The position numbers were made by a program, and so were the translations under genes. 59,609 nt of DNA from JAVHLK01 sp043806215 (lineage in GTDB: Bacteria > Desulfobacterota > Desulfomonilia > Desulfomonilales > Desulfomonilaceae): NCBI GenBank assembly GCA_043806215.1, contig JAZDHD010000090.1, positions 1 to 59,609 of the forward strand. The letters run 5' to 3'. The notes beneath the pieces were generated by a model that did not search any database, was not told the DNA's origin, and worked only from the letters and a program-made list of their open reading frames with translations. This document shows positions 9,657-18,925 of the stretch, piece by piece. Within the stretch, counting starts at the first letter, position 1, and every line of letters begins with the position of its first letter.

Positions 9657-10246
9657 TGAGATACGGCCAATGGACCGGGCCCTGTTCCCGGACCGGAAGA
9701 TTCAAGCACAAGATGAAACGTTACGAGGGCTGTCGCCGGGTCGAGAGCCGCCGTCCGGTATCACCATGGAGGAGATTCGCCTCCGTAGCCGCAGCTCTTG
9801 CACTCGGCATCATTGCGGTGTCCGGTTGCTCGGCGTTGAATCCCGGCAAGTTTATGGGAATACAGAAGACTTCGAAGGAAGAGCATTACTGGCTCGTGAA
9901 GGATGTTTACGTGACTCCGGGGTCATCGTACCTGTCGAAGGAAGTATTCGACCATAACATGAACTCCGTCGTCAACGTGTTGTTTACCCCTACGAACGAA
10001 AAGAATCACTATCTTGCCGAGACCACGTGGATCGATCCCATGGGCCAGGAATACCGGACCATACGGACCACTCACGATGTCCAACAAGAAGGCAAGAAGA
10101 GCATCGACGGCAGGCAGAAAGAAGGCACACCGCGAGTACATACGATGCCCACAAAGGAGCTCTACGAGCACAAACCCGGTCTCTGGAAAGTGCGTCTCTA
10201 TCTCGATAGGGAGTTGGCCCGAATACTGGAATTCTCGGTCCGTTAG
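9656..10246 (+). CDS. Predicted lipoprotein of unknown function
   Basis: 196 residues. A long basic N-terminal region is followed by a hydrophobic stretch ending in the lipobox-like IIAVSGC, after which a lipid-anchored domain is expected in the periplasm. The mature part (YWLVKDVYVTPG ... LWKVRLYLDRELARILEFSVR) looks like a small beta-sandwich, but I do not recognise a named family. The ATG at 9656 overlaps the preceding stop (TGATG) and has AGGAG six bases upstream; a second ATG at 9713 would give a more normal signal peptide. It is the last gene of the recN run. Confidence 0.7.
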   Translation: MRYGQWTGPCSRTGRFKHKMKRYEGCRRVESRRPVSPWRRFASVAAALALGIIAVSGCSALNPGKFMGIQKTSKEEHYWLVKDVYVTPGSSYLSKEVFDHNMNSVVNVLFTPTNEKNHYLAETTWIDPMGQEYRTIRTTHDVQQEGKKSIDGRQKEGTPRVHTMPTKELYEHKPGLWKVRLYLDRELARILEFSVR

Positions 10247-10360
10247 CCGGCCTTGCCGGACCGCCAAGGAACTCGACTGTAATTGATTCGGTTTGATGGG
10301 CTTGCATCGCATCATGAGTATTGCTATCATACGCAAATAAACCATAACTCCGGAGGCTTG

Positions 10361-12133
10361 GTGAAAAATACCCGAAACTGCACGAACATGGTGGTCGCCG
10401 CTCTGGTGTTGTTCGGTATTCTGAGCGCATCATCGGCGGGAGGGGACAGGCTTTTCGCGCCCGATTACCTGTGGCGGAATAACATTGCCGAAAAGACGGA
10501 CCCCTTCGACATAGCGGACACCCACCTCCGGATTCCCTATCGGGATGACGGCGCGCTGGACGACAAGGGACATTTCACGGCCTTTGACCGTCAGGACCGG
10601 GTGTTCGATACGCCGGGCTTGAATTGCAGCGGTCTGGTGGTATCGGTGTCCCGCTTCCTTTTCAACAAAAACTGGAGCCTGACCGAGGTCACAAAGGATC
10701 GTCAAGGCAACAGCGGTTCGGATTCAAGCCTCGGAAAGGATTGGGATTTCGGACTGGACCTCATACTGAACCTGACCGAAGGCCGAAAAAGGAGAGTAGT
10801 CACTCCCGACGGAGTGGAACTACCTTTCGACAAGCTCGACGGTCTGAACAACAGAGGATTTGATCTCCATGATGCCGGCGCATGGCGTAAGGTGCTCTCC
10901 CAGATGCGGCCCGGAAACGTCTACTTCGGAACCATCAGCAAACCGACCCGGAAACCCGGATACAAAGTTCTTCACTACCATGTGGTCCTGATGCTCCCCG
11001 CGGACAACGGCGACGTCCAGCTCTACCATGCGACCCATCGCAGTAACGTGCATCGGATGAACATCAACTCGCCGGAGGGTCTGAAGCGCTTCATGAGCCA
11101 GTTCCGTTCCAACCGGAACGAGCCCAAGAATATTCTGATCGTCGAAACGGATCTTCCGAAACTTGACGCGGCAACCGAACCGGGTGCGGCTAAGCAGCCG
11201 GATGCAGAGAGACCCATACAGAACGATGAGGACCGTGCCTCCGGCGGACAACAGCCGGGAGAGTCTTCCCCGGATGCGGAAGCTCCCCGGGCCGCGCCGC
11301 CCGCAACAGCGGGGCCTTCACCGGAGCCGGATCCCGGCGTTGTTCTCGAACACCGCTCGGGGAAGGTGTACACGCCCCATCCGGAATTGGTGAGCCACAT
11401 ACCGAAATTTGCCGGCAAGGACTCCCAAGCCGTCCTCTTCTGGTTCCGCAACAGGGAACAGAGCCCGCGGGACATTGAAATCGCTTTGAAAAGCCCGGAT
11501 GGTCAAACTAATTACAAGGGACGACTCCCTGGAGTCGGGAAAGACCTCGCCGTGGTTTTCCCGAGGGATTTCGAGAATGCCTCCTCCATGTCCGTCCGGA
11601 AAGGCCAATACTTGGCGCAGGTGAACATAGACGGTCAACCTTGGAGCGCAAATCAGTTCGAGGTGATGGTCCCGCGCGAGGCGGAACCGAGGATTGTCGA
11701 GGTCGGCGTACCCCGGACCGTACGGTCAGGAGAAACCTTTACCGTCAAGGTCATTGCCCGCAACAGCGGCGCCGAATCCGATTACGGAGGCATCACGGTC
11801 TCGGCGCCGGATCCGGCGGGCCTGCGCCTGTTATCGGCCAAACCGGGCACACGTTACGGAAAGGGCAGTACGGTCCTGTCGGTCACCAGTGACAAAATCC
11901 GCACGAAAGTGCCTATGGCGGAGCGTTGGATCAACCTGTGGGGAGAAGGTGCGACCTACGACATGACGATCCGCGTGAAAGCGGGCGGCCCCGGAACGTA
12001 CCCGTTGTATGTGCGATGCGCTCTCAGAGGCGTGAACGTAAAAAGCAGCGTCGTCCTGATGGATCCTAAGGATTCGAATGCCGCCGATCAGCAGGGCTTT
12101 CCCGTTAAGGTGTTCCAGATAACGGTTCAGTAG
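10361..12133 (+). CDS. Exported NlpC/P60-like protein with C-terminal Ig-like domain
   Basis: About 590 residues starting at GTG 10361, with GGAGG four bases upstream; the first 26 codons of the longer frame lack such a site. A signal peptide is visible. The N-terminal half has an NlpC/P60-like arrangement: GLNCSGLVVSVSRFL with a candidate catalytic Cys, then a His segment LHYHVVLML and YHATHRSN. It may therefore cleave peptidoglycan peptides or similar amides. A Pro/Ala/Glu-rich linker precedes a C-terminal region (VEVGVPRTVRSGETFTVKVIARNSG) typical of CARDB/Ig-like adhesion domains. The neighbours are also exported enzymes. Confidence 0.65.
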   Translation: MKNTRNCTNMVVAALVLFGILSASSAGGDRLFAPDYLWRNNIAEKTDPFDIADTHLRIPYRDDGALDDKGHFTAFDRQDRVFDTPGLNCSGLVVSVSRFLFNKNWSLTEVTKDRQGNSGSDSSLGKDWDFGLDLILNLTEGRKRRVVTPDGVELPFDKLDGLNNRGFDLHDAGAWRKVLSQMRPGNVYFGTISKPTRKPGYKVLHYHVVLMLPADNGDVQLYHATHRSNVHRMNINSPEGLKRFMSQFRSNRNEPKNILIVETDLPKLDAATEPGAAKQPDAERPIQNDEDRASGGQQPGESSPDAEAPRAAPPATAGPSPEPDPGVVLEHRSGKVYTPHPELVSHIPKFAGKDSQAVLFWFRNREQSPRDIEIALKSPDGQTNYKGRLPGVGKDLAVVFPRDFENASSMSVRKGQYLAQVNIDGQPWSANQFEVMVPREAEPRIVEVGVPRTVRSGETFTVKVIARNSGAESDYGGITVSAPDPAGLRLLSAKPGTRYGKGSTVLSVTSDKIRTKVPMAERWINLWGEGATYDMTIRVKAGGPGTYPLYVRCALRGVNVKSSVVLMDPKDSNAADQQGFPVKVFQITVQ

Positions 12134-12200
12134 GCGGTAAGTCGGCATGACAAGGAAACGTTGCCTGCTCGGGACTTCGGCCATTACCCTGGAGGGTATC

Positions 12201-13331
12201 ATGAATCGTGCTTCTCAATTGTTGCTTGGAATTCTCTCCGTGGTTTTCACCGCGGCCTCCGTTCCGTCGGCTCTTGCTGCAGTCCAGGAGCCCTGGTCGG
12301 AAATCGAGGCCCGGACGAAATTTCTTCGCACCAAACACTATATCGAAGTGGTCCGTGTTCATTCCGACGTGTACAAGAGCGCGGGCAGCAAAACCGGTGA
12401 GGTGCCGGGACCGTTTCCCGTTCACGTGGTGTTGCCGGACGACTATGAGACCAACCTCAACCGCCGTTACGGCGTCGTGTATTTGCTGGGCGGTAAATCG
12501 GGATGGGACAACGGTCCGGAACTGGGCGGGGCGACGTACTGGTCGGTGTGGTGCAAGACTCCGTTGACCATGGATAACCTCAAGTCGGGCAAGCTCGCTA
12601 AAGTCGATTTTCAGGACAATATTTCCGATGAAGAGCTGGCCTTGTTCAATCAGTGGTTGAGCGAAAACGCTTACGACGATGTGATTGTCGTGGCCGTATG
12701 GAATCCGGCCGGCGGGAACACGAGCAGGTACGAGAAATATCTCCTGGGAGAAGTCGTCCCCTTCGTCGATGCGCATTACCGGACCGTGCCGGACAGATAC
12801 TTCCGCGGCATAGACGGAGCGTGCGCCGGAGCTGCACAAGCCATCATGATCTCTGCTCGGAATCCCGAAGTTTTTGCCTATGCCGGAGGTCAACAGACGG
12901 ATCTGGGGAGTTATCCGGGAACTCATGGGGTGTGGCGGGACAATGTTTCACGAATCAAGAAAGCCGGCGGGATTGCGTACAACATCAACACCAATGTTAA
13001 GGACGGGTGCAACTCATACAGCAACCGAGGGCGGCTGTACCAGCTTGTGGAAGACATGAGGGATCAGGGGTTTCCCGTCGACGTCAATATTTTCAAGAGC
13101 TGTCCCCACGGCTACTGCGCATATCGATATCCGAACGGACATCAGGCTCTCTACTGGTTCAGCCAACAGTTCAAGCGGAATTTCAACTCCATGGGGATTG
13201 ACCGGGATGTCCCGACGCGTCGAGCCTCCACGCCGGAAGAATCGGATGAACCCGTTGCCGGGTCCCCGGAACCGGATTCCATCTCGCAGATGGTGCGGTA
13301 CAAGCTCGGCCCGTTGCCCGGGCTTTGGTGA
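12201..13331 (+). CDS. Exported esterase-fold protein with Cys at the nucleophile position
   Basis: 376 residues with a clear signal peptide (cleavage near ALAAVQ). The ATG at 12201 follows GGAGGGTATC. The fold is that of the putative-esterase (esterase D-like) alpha/beta hydrolases: PVHVVLPDDYETNLNRRYGVVYLLGG, DVIVVAVWNP, then a nucleophile elbow. The elbow here reads GACAG (Cys208), not the usual GxSxG; the neighbouring related gene keeps Ser. A C-terminal His in PNGHQALYW fits the triad. Either this is a Cys-dependent hydrolase, as in dienelactone hydrolase, or a binding protein that has lost activity. Confidence 0.7.
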   Translation: MNRASQLLLGILSVVFTAASVPSALAAVQEPWSEIEARTKFLRTKHYIEVVRVHSDVYKSAGSKTGEVPGPFPVHVVLPDDYETNLNRRYGVVYLLGGKSGWDNGPELGGATYWSVWCKTPLTMDNLKSGKLAKVDFQDNISDEELALFNQWLSENAYDDVIVVAVWNPAGGNTSRYEKYLLGEVVPFVDAHYRTVPDRYFRGIDGACAGAAQAIMISARNPEVFAYAGGQQTDLGSYPGTHGVWRDNVSRIKKAGGIAYNINTNVKDGCNSYSNRGRLYQLVEDMRDQGFPVDVNIFKSCPHGYCAYRYPNGHQALYWFSQQFKRNFNSMGIDRDVPTRRASTPEESDEPVAGSPEPDSISQMVRYKLGPLPGLW

Positions 13332-13803
13332 TTATGAGAGAAGTCGGTCCGGGAACGGATACGCCGCTCTGTTGCTTCGTGTTCCGCGGCGAAAATACGG
13401 TCACGGATTTTTCGCGCTGAGATTGCTTTCCCGCGTTCTGCGCGGGACTGCGCTCCCTGCAAAGACGTGTTGGCGATTGTCTTGCGACTCGGGGCTCGAG
13501 CCGGACGAACCACTTTCAGCGCTACAGGCAGGCACTGTAGCGACTGTGGTGAGCGAAGCGAATCCCGCGTCTCGCGGGATCGACAAAAGACCGCGAACCG
13601 TCTTCCCGGCTTTGGTAGCGCCGGCCTCCGTGCCGGTACTCTTTGATCATGCGCCCGGCAAGGGACGCCGGGACGCTACCGCGTGTTTGGAAATGTGCGA
13701 CCGTATTGGGGAAACCGAGCACTTAGTGCTCCATGGCGTAAAATGCGGTCAGGCATAACCTGAGCAGGCTTCCCGCACCTCCCTCGGAAAGGGGCGCACT
13801 CCA
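13332..13803. repeat. MITE-like element and a second element end
   Basis: An element with imperfect inverted ends spans about 13373-13725. Its core of about 210 bases (13395-13605) is repeated at 31815-32025. Its right end is joined head-to-head with a second left end, giving a palindromic centre GAGCACTTAGTGCTC at 13717-13731. The sub-module GGTAGCGCCGGCCTCCGTGC is present at 13616. No gene is seen. Confidence 0.7.
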
Positions 13804-14943
13804 ATGCCGCCGACCTCCAGGACCGTCAATCCCATCCTACTCATGGGATGTGTACTTCTATGTTCACTGTTCCTGAACGCGTGCACCACCGACCGCAAGA
13901 TCGAACCGGGAATCGCACAGCCCCCGAGAAAGGCCGACGACCGTAGGGACAACGGCGATCCCGCTGTTGTGAAGCCGCCCAACGACAGATCCCCCTCCGG
14001 CGGGATTCAGGAACGACGGTCAACCCGACCGCCTTCCGGGATTACCACCCGAAGCGATGTGGATGAGCCGCCGGTTCCACAGGTCGCCGCTGCCGGCCCC
14101 ACCGTCAAGACCATCCCCGGTTACAAGACTCCGGCGGAGTACTTCATCGTGCCGTCCGAGAACTATCCCGAGGGCGTAGCCGTCGTCACCTTGCCCAAGG
14201 ACTATTCCCGTGAGCCGCACAAGACGTATCCGATGGTCATAGCGTTCGGGGGGGCCGGTGAGTGTGCGCGGCCCCCGCGCGATGGGGCAATGGCCTGGAT
14301 GCACTATTACAAGACCGACGAAGCCGTCGAGGCATTGGCGGACAACGAGCTCCGGGAGGGAGATTTCAGAAATCTCGTTGTCCCTGCACATCTCGACGAG
14401 TTCAACCAAAGACTGCAAAGGAACCCGTACCAGGGAATAATACTGGTGTGTCCCTCGTCGCCTCCCTTGTCGTTTGTGGAGGGAGGAGAGACGTCGCATT
14501 ACGAATCGTACATTATGCACGATCTGATTCCCTCACTGAAAAAGCATTACCGGGTCGCACCGGGTCGGCTGGGTATTGACGGGGTTTCCATGGGCGGTTC
14601 ACGTTCCATGTACTATGGCTTCAAGTATCCGGATGTCTTTTCCAGCATCGGCGCGGTTCAAGGAGCCGTCGGCCCATACTTGAACCTCTTCGAGAATCTT
14701 ATCGACCGCAACAAGGACACGTTGAAGAAATGCTCCATTCAGCTCGTCACGAGCGACGGAGACTATCTTGCCGGCTCGGTGAAGAAGATGCACCGACTTC
14801 TCCTGACCAAAAAAATTCCCCATACGTACTATATGTTGACGGGTCCCCATGACTATATCTTCAACCAGGGGCCGGGCGCGCTCGCTTTGCTCGTCTTTCA
14901 CAACGACGCACTGAACGGTAAACGAACCGGCCCTGTCCGGTGA
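13804..14943 (+). CDS. Lipoprotein esterase-fold hydrolase
   Basis: 379 residues. The N-terminus has a hydrophobic stretch ending LFLNAC, a good lipobox, then a disordered Pro/Arg-rich linker of about 90 residues. The hydrolase domain has VAVVTLPKDYSREPHKTYPMVIAFGGAGE and the nucleophile elbow GVSMGG (Ser262), with the likely catalytic His349 in GPHDYIF. It resembles the exported esterase-fold protein encoded just upstream, but keeps Ser. Substrate is unknown; a cell-envelope or extracellular ester is the reasonable guess. Confidence 0.75.
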   Translation: MPPTSRTVNPILLMGCVLLCSLFLNACTTDRKIEPGIAQPPRKADDRRDNGDPAVVKPPNDRSPSGGIQERRSTRPPSGITTRSDVDEPPVPQVAAAGPTVKTIPGYKTPAEYFIVPSENYPEGVAVVTLPKDYSREPHKTYPMVIAFGGAGECARPPRDGAMAWMHYYKTDEAVEALADNELREGDFRNLVVPAHLDEFNQRLQRNPYQGIILVCPSSPPLSFVEGGETSHYESYIMHDLIPSLKKHYRVAPGRLGIDGVSMGGSRSMYYGFKYPDVFSSIGAVQGAVGPYLNLFENLIDRNKDTLKKCSIQLVTSDGDYLAGSVKKMHRLLLTKKIPHTYYMLTGPHDYIFNQGPGALALLVFHNDALNGKRTGPVR

Positions 14944-14947
14944 AGTT

Positions 14948-15991
14948 TCATGATTCCGCGGATGGTTGGTCCTGAGAACGCAGCGGAGCGAAACGGATCG
15001 TATCGCCGACACGCAAAACGTCTCCAAGATCCTCCCGGAGTCTCACCCGGGCGCCCGCATTTTCATCGCCGGCGACGGCGCCGATGAAGCATCGGAATTG
15101 TCCCTGCTGGGTGCAGACAATATGCGACCGAGGTTCGTCCGGCCCCAACCGCACTTCGGCAACCACGGCCTTGCGGCTCTCCCGTATGACGCGGATATCG
15201 TCGACACGGCATTGCATTACCGGTCCGGCCTCAAAGATGTCGACCACTTCCATGTATTTGAACCCCTCGTCCTGCAGGAGTCTCAGCGCCGGCCTCGTCT
15301 GCTCGTGCACTCTGCCGATTACTTGTTGAGCGGGCTCCGGCAACAGCGGAATGTAAATCGGAGAAGTAGGCATCAGGTCGGCAATGAATCTCTTGTCCAT
15401 GGCACTGAGAAAATCCGCGCTCGGATAATCCATGTCGAAGAAATGACGGCCAAGTGCTTCCCAAAAGGCTGAATTGCCGTCGGCGTCAAGAACTCCCCTC
15501 ATTTCGGCAATGACGACGGATTCGAAGCGTTCCGGATGCTCGGCCATAAAGAGAAAACGAAAGAGCGACAATAGACGGCCGTTGCCGTGTTTGCGAAACT
15601 CGGGAGACAGGAGAAGCCCGCCGATTTCCGAAGGCCCGTCGTGTTCCGTCACCAAACGGAGAGTAGGTATCTCCTTGCGGATCCCATAGGTCTTCGACTC
15701 GTGAATGGAAACATCGATACGGTACGTGTAGAACGGTTGAAAACCGCCGACCTTGGCCGCAATGCAACTGGTGCCGATGATACGGCCGCCGACACGGTCT
15801 TCCATGACGAACACATAGAGTTCACCGCCCGGCTCTTCCACAGGCTTCTGAAACGAGAATAATGATTCTAGAATCCTCTTCTTCAGAATGCGGGCGTCTT
15901 TCGGCAGAGAAGTCAGTCCATGGGTTGCCTGATGGGCGAGTGCCGTCAGGCCGTCAAGGTCCTCCAACCTTACCGGGCGGACGATTACCAT
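14948..15991 (-). CDS. Arginine/ornithine N-succinyltransferase-like protein (AstA family)
   Basis: Likely transfers succinyl from succinyl-CoA to the alpha-amino group of arginine, the first step of the AST catabolic pathway. With the start at ATG 15991 (AGGAG eight bases upstream) the protein is 347 residues, the usual AstA length. Recognisable segments are IVRPVRLEDLDGLTALAHQA at the N-terminus, FYTYRIDVSIHES, and EIGGLLLSPEFRKHGNGRLLS. An upstream ATG at 16006 overlaps the previous stop (ATGA) and is an alternative. It sits downstream of a class III aminotransferase; astB, astD and astE are not in the window. Confidence 0.8.
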   Translation of the reverse strand: MVIVRPVRLEDLDGLTALAHQATHGLTSLPKDARILKKRILESLFSFQKPVEEPGGELYVFVMEDRVGGRIIGTSCIAAKVGGFQPFYTYRIDVSIHESKTYGIRKEIPTLRLVTEHDGPSEIGGLLLSPEFRKHGNGRLLSLFRFLFMAEHPERFESVVIAEMRGVLDADGNSAFWEALGRHFFDMDYPSADFLSAMDKRFIADLMPTSPIYIPLLPEPAQQVIGRVHEQTRPALRLLQDEGFKYMEVVDIFEAGPVMQCRVDDIRVIRESRKAVVAEVRLGPDEPRSHIVCTQQGQFRCFIGAVAGDENAGARVRLREDLGDVLRVGDTIRFAPLRSQDQPSAES

Positions 15992-16002
15992 TTCCGGACT
16001 CC

Positions 16003-17391
16003 TCATGAAAACATTCTTGCCGACGTACTCTCCACTATTGAACACGCGGCATCAATGTCGTCAAAAGTGACGGCACCCACGGGAATCAAGAAGCGCACCC
16101 GGCACGGATCGGCTCCGGCGTAAAACCCGATCACTCCGGCATCGAACAGTGCATGAATAAACTTCTTGACCACGGTCGGCTCTCCACCGGCCGGAGTGAA
16201 TGCCGTCATGGCACCAATTCCGTACGGCCCGCGGATCATTTCCGGGTTCCGTTCCGCCATGCCCTCCAAGTGACTCACAAACCGCTCATGGAACCGGGCG
16301 ATCTTTCCGTCGCTTCCCAGGTAGCCGCCTTCCATGAGCTGCCGGACCACCAACGTGCCCGCCCGGATGGCCGCGGTGCTCGACGTAAAGGTCTGGCTGA
16401 GCAGACCCGGCCTGGGAGTGAACTCGTCCCTGAAGAGCGTCGCACATACCTGAGCGGCCTTTCCCACTGTAACCAGATCCGCGAACCGATCAAGGCCGAA
16501 GTATTGGAACGCGAACAATTCCGGCGTACGGCCGAATGTCTGGATTTCATCGATGAGGATTGGAATCCCATGGTCCGTAACAATCTGCATAAGCTCCATG
16601 AAGAACTCGCGGCTGCCCGGGTAAAACCCTCCTTCTCCCAGAACCAACTCAAAAGCCATGCCCGCATGTTTTCCGGGATGACGTCTCAGGTGCCGCTTCA
16701 ACTGATCCACTGCACGCCTTATGCTTTCTTCGGGCCGGTCCGCGGAGAAGTACGGCAGGTAGTCCACTGAGATCGTCCGCGGCAAACCGTCCCGGTACTC
16801 GGGCTTGTCCGTGATTTGCGACAGAGCCAAGGTGCGTCCCATGAAGCATCCTTCAAAGGCCAGGATCCGGTCGGCGGGAAACTGTTTCTGAAACATGATC
16901 TTCAGAGCGTTCTCGTTGGCCATGGCGCCGCTGGTGGCAAAGAAGCAGTGCTTCAGGCAGGCTCCCCTGCGGTTGACACCCTCCAAGAGCGTTCGTGCCA
17001 ATTCAACACTCTCCACGTTCTGCTGGAGATTCCCTTGCATGACCGTGTCGGACAGCGCGGCCTCAAGCAATGCTTCCATAATTGCCGGATGACTGTGGCC
17101 CCAATGGTGAACTCCAATTCCTGAAATGAAGTCGTACTTGACGCTTCCGTCCGCAAGTTCCACCAACGCCCCGTTTCCCAGGCCGCTGCCCAGATAGGGG
17201 TAGAATAGATCGCCTCCACGGAGGTCCCCATATTCTTTCAGAAGTCGGTCATAACCTATCCTCAACGAAGAATCGGGCGGACGAATGCCTTTCAAGCGGG
17301 CACAATACTCTTCACGGGTTTGCAGCAGGATTCGCCGTGCTTCACGTATTCTCGGATCCGAAAGGAACTCGTCTGCGGTTGTCCGGTTCAT
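16003..17391 (-). CDS. Class III PLP-dependent aminotransferase, AstC/acetylornithine type
   Basis: 462-residue aminotransferase. It shows the cofactor Lys311 (TVGKAAQ), the PLP-binding ILIDEIQTFGRTPELFAFQ motif, FISGIGVHHWGHSHP near the N-terminus and ATSGAMANENALKIM for phosphate binding. These mark the ornithine/acetylornithine/succinylornithine group. The overlap with an AstA-like gene points to succinylornithine transaminase, but lysine or other omega-amino donors remain possible. A GGAGGG lies 13 bases before the ATG, which is longer than ideal. Confidence 0.8.
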   Translation of the reverse strand: MNRTTADEFLSDPRIREARRILLQTREEYCARLKGIRPPDSSLRIGYDRLLKEYGDLRGGDLFYPYLGSGLGNGALVELADGSVKYDFISGIGVHHWGHSHPAIMEALLEAALSDTVMQGNLQQNVESVELARTLLEGVNRRGACLKHCFFATSGAMANENALKIMFQKQFPADRILAFEGCFMGRTLALSQITDKPEYRDGLPRTISVDYLPYFSADRPEESIRRAVDQLKRHLRRHPGKHAGMAFELVLGEGGFYPGSREFFMELMQIVTDHGIPILIDEIQTFGRTPELFAFQYFGLDRFADLVTVGKAAQVCATLFRDEFTPRPGLLSQTFTSSTAAIRAGTLVVRQLMEGGYLGSDGKIARFHERFVSHLEGMAERNPEMIRGPYGIGAMTAFTPAGGEPTVVKKFIHALFDAGVIGFYAGADPCRVRFLIPVGAVTFDDIDAACSIVESTSARMFS

Positions 17392-17420
17392 GTCGTACCC
17401 GTTGCCCTCCTTTGCCGGAG

Positions 17421-17622
17421 TTAAGTGCTCGGTGGCGTAAATACGGTCGCGTTTTCAAGGCAACGATCCCGGCTTTGGTAGCGCCGGCCTCCGTGCCGGT
17501 ATTCTTGGGGCACCCACGCCCGGCAGCGCCGGGACGCTACTGTTTTCGCCCGGCAGGGACGCCGGGACGCTACCGGGCCTTCACACGAACACGACAGCGT
17601 ATTTGCCCCATAGAACACTAAG
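17421..17622. repeat. MITE-like element, complete copy
   Basis: 202 bases with inverted ends: left TTAAGTGCTCGGTGGCGTAA (17421 onward) and right GCGTATTTGCCCCATAGAAC (17598 onward, ending ACTAAG). The inside holds GGTAGCGCCGGCCTCCGTGC and two copies of the GACGCCGGGACGCTAC type. No coding capacity. A close relative is at 22858-23027. Confidence 0.75.
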
Positions 17623-17746
17623 CAATCATCTCTCTATTTTCAGACAGTCGGCCGGGCACACGGTTTCGTCCATTCGATCCCCCCTGCGGAAGGGTTGTTT
17701 CTTTGAGGAGTCTTGAGGGGAGAGACACATCGCGGGCAAATACGTC

Positions 17747-17775
17747 TTGACTTTGGCTCAGAAAAAATATATAAG
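17747..17775 (+). promoter_or_regulatory. Sigma-70-type promoter of the LysM gene
   Basis: TTGACT (17747-17752) and TATAAG (17770-17775) are separated by 17 bases, each matching five of six consensus positions. The expected start is near 17782, about 55 bases before the LysM ATG. Confidence 0.65.
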
Positions 17776-17836
17776 AAAATAGAGCTTTAAGAGCATGCCT
17801 TCAACCAATTTATTGACATTTTTGCGGAGGCCTTTG

Positions 17837-18925
17837 ATGTTCAAGAAATCTGCTTTTCTTACCGTGTCGGCAGTCATCATCTGTTTCGCCCCCTGGCTGC
17901 AGCACACCCTAAGGGCTTTTGAGATCTTTCCCAGGCCTGAGGCGCAATATACGGTGCAGCGAGGGGACTCTCTCTACGGGATTGCAGGTTACTACTACTC
18001 GGATCCGGCCCTCTGGCCCTTCTTGTGGAACCAGAATCCCGCCATTCTGTTAAAGGATAAGGGAGGCGCGCCCGCACGGGAGCCTTTGGCCCCGGGGACG
18101 ACGGTCAATCTCTTCTCGTCACGGGCCTCGTCCAACGTGGTGGATGAGGAATACCAGCCTCCGACGGGAATACCCGATGACGTGCGTTTCTTTGTACACA
18201 AGGTCCCCCGCAATGGTATTCCCTATGACAAGCAGTTCTTCAAGTTCAAGTTGAGTTCGAGGCCGATCCGTGTTTGGGGCTATATCGTCAGCTCGCCCGA
18301 CGTAGAAAAAGAGCACTTCCTCGAGAGAGATCTCGTGTATATCCGTTTTCGGCCGTCCAAGAAACAAGCGATCCTTGTGGGCGACCGTTACGGCATCTAC
18401 CGGGACATGGGGCCTCTGACGCATCCGCTGAATCCGAACAGGTCCATAGGCTTTGTGAGCGAGATTGTGGGTGAGGTGGAAGTGACGAGCACCAGCCACG
18501 AGTTGGCCACCGCCATCATTACCGACAATTTTGTCGAGATCGCCGTAGGGGACAAGATCTGTCTCTTCGCTCCCAGGGAACGTGAGATTGTTCCTTCCAA
18601 GACTCATCGGATGTTGACGGGAACGATACTCGAATCTGCCTCGCGCCAGAACTTGTTCCGCAATACCAACAACTTCGAGAACGACATTGTGTTCATTAAC
18701 CGGGGCGAGTGCGACGGGATGCGGGACGGAATGCTCTTGAACATTTACCGGCCGACGGAGCAGGTAAAGGATCCGTATTTCACAAGCAGATTCCTGTCCA
18801 TTCCCGATAGGTATGTCGGCGAAGGCCTTGTCCTCAAGGCATTTGATAAGAATTCCACAGTGCTGGTAACCCGGATGCGGGAAGAGATTCTGGCAGGCGA
18901 CGTCATAAAGACTGTTTCCGATTAG
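17837..18925 (+). CDS. LysM-domain exported protein
   Basis: 362 residues from ATG 17837, which has GGAGG nearby; the longer frame from 17795 lacks a site. A signal peptide (MFKKSAFLTVSAVIICFAPWL) leads to a LysM domain near residues 37-70 (YTVQRGDSLYGIAGYYYSDP ... LWNQNPAI), expected to bind peptidoglycan. The remaining 280 residues are beta-rich without a motif I can name. A LysM gene directly before dprA and topA is a common deltaproteobacterial arrangement. The stop codon TAG is formed by the outer end of a repeat (TTAGAGCACTGTGGCATAAT). Confidence 0.85.
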   Translation: MFKKSAFLTVSAVIICFAPWLQHTLRAFEIFPRPEAQYTVQRGDSLYGIAGYYYSDPALWPFLWNQNPAILLKDKGGAPAREPLAPGTTVNLFSSRASSNVVDEEYQPPTGIPDDVRFFVHKVPRNGIPYDKQFFKFKLSSRPIRVWGYIVSSPDVEKEHFLERDLVYIRFRPSKKQAILVGDRYGIYRDMGPLTHPLNPNRSIGFVSEIVGEVEVTSTSHELATAIITDNFVEIAVGDKICLFAPREREIVPSKTHRMLTGTILESASRQNLFRNTNNFENDIVFINRGECDGMRDGMLLNIYRPTEQVKDPYFTSRFLSIPDRYVGEGLVLKAFDKNSTVLVTRMREEILAGDVIKTVSD

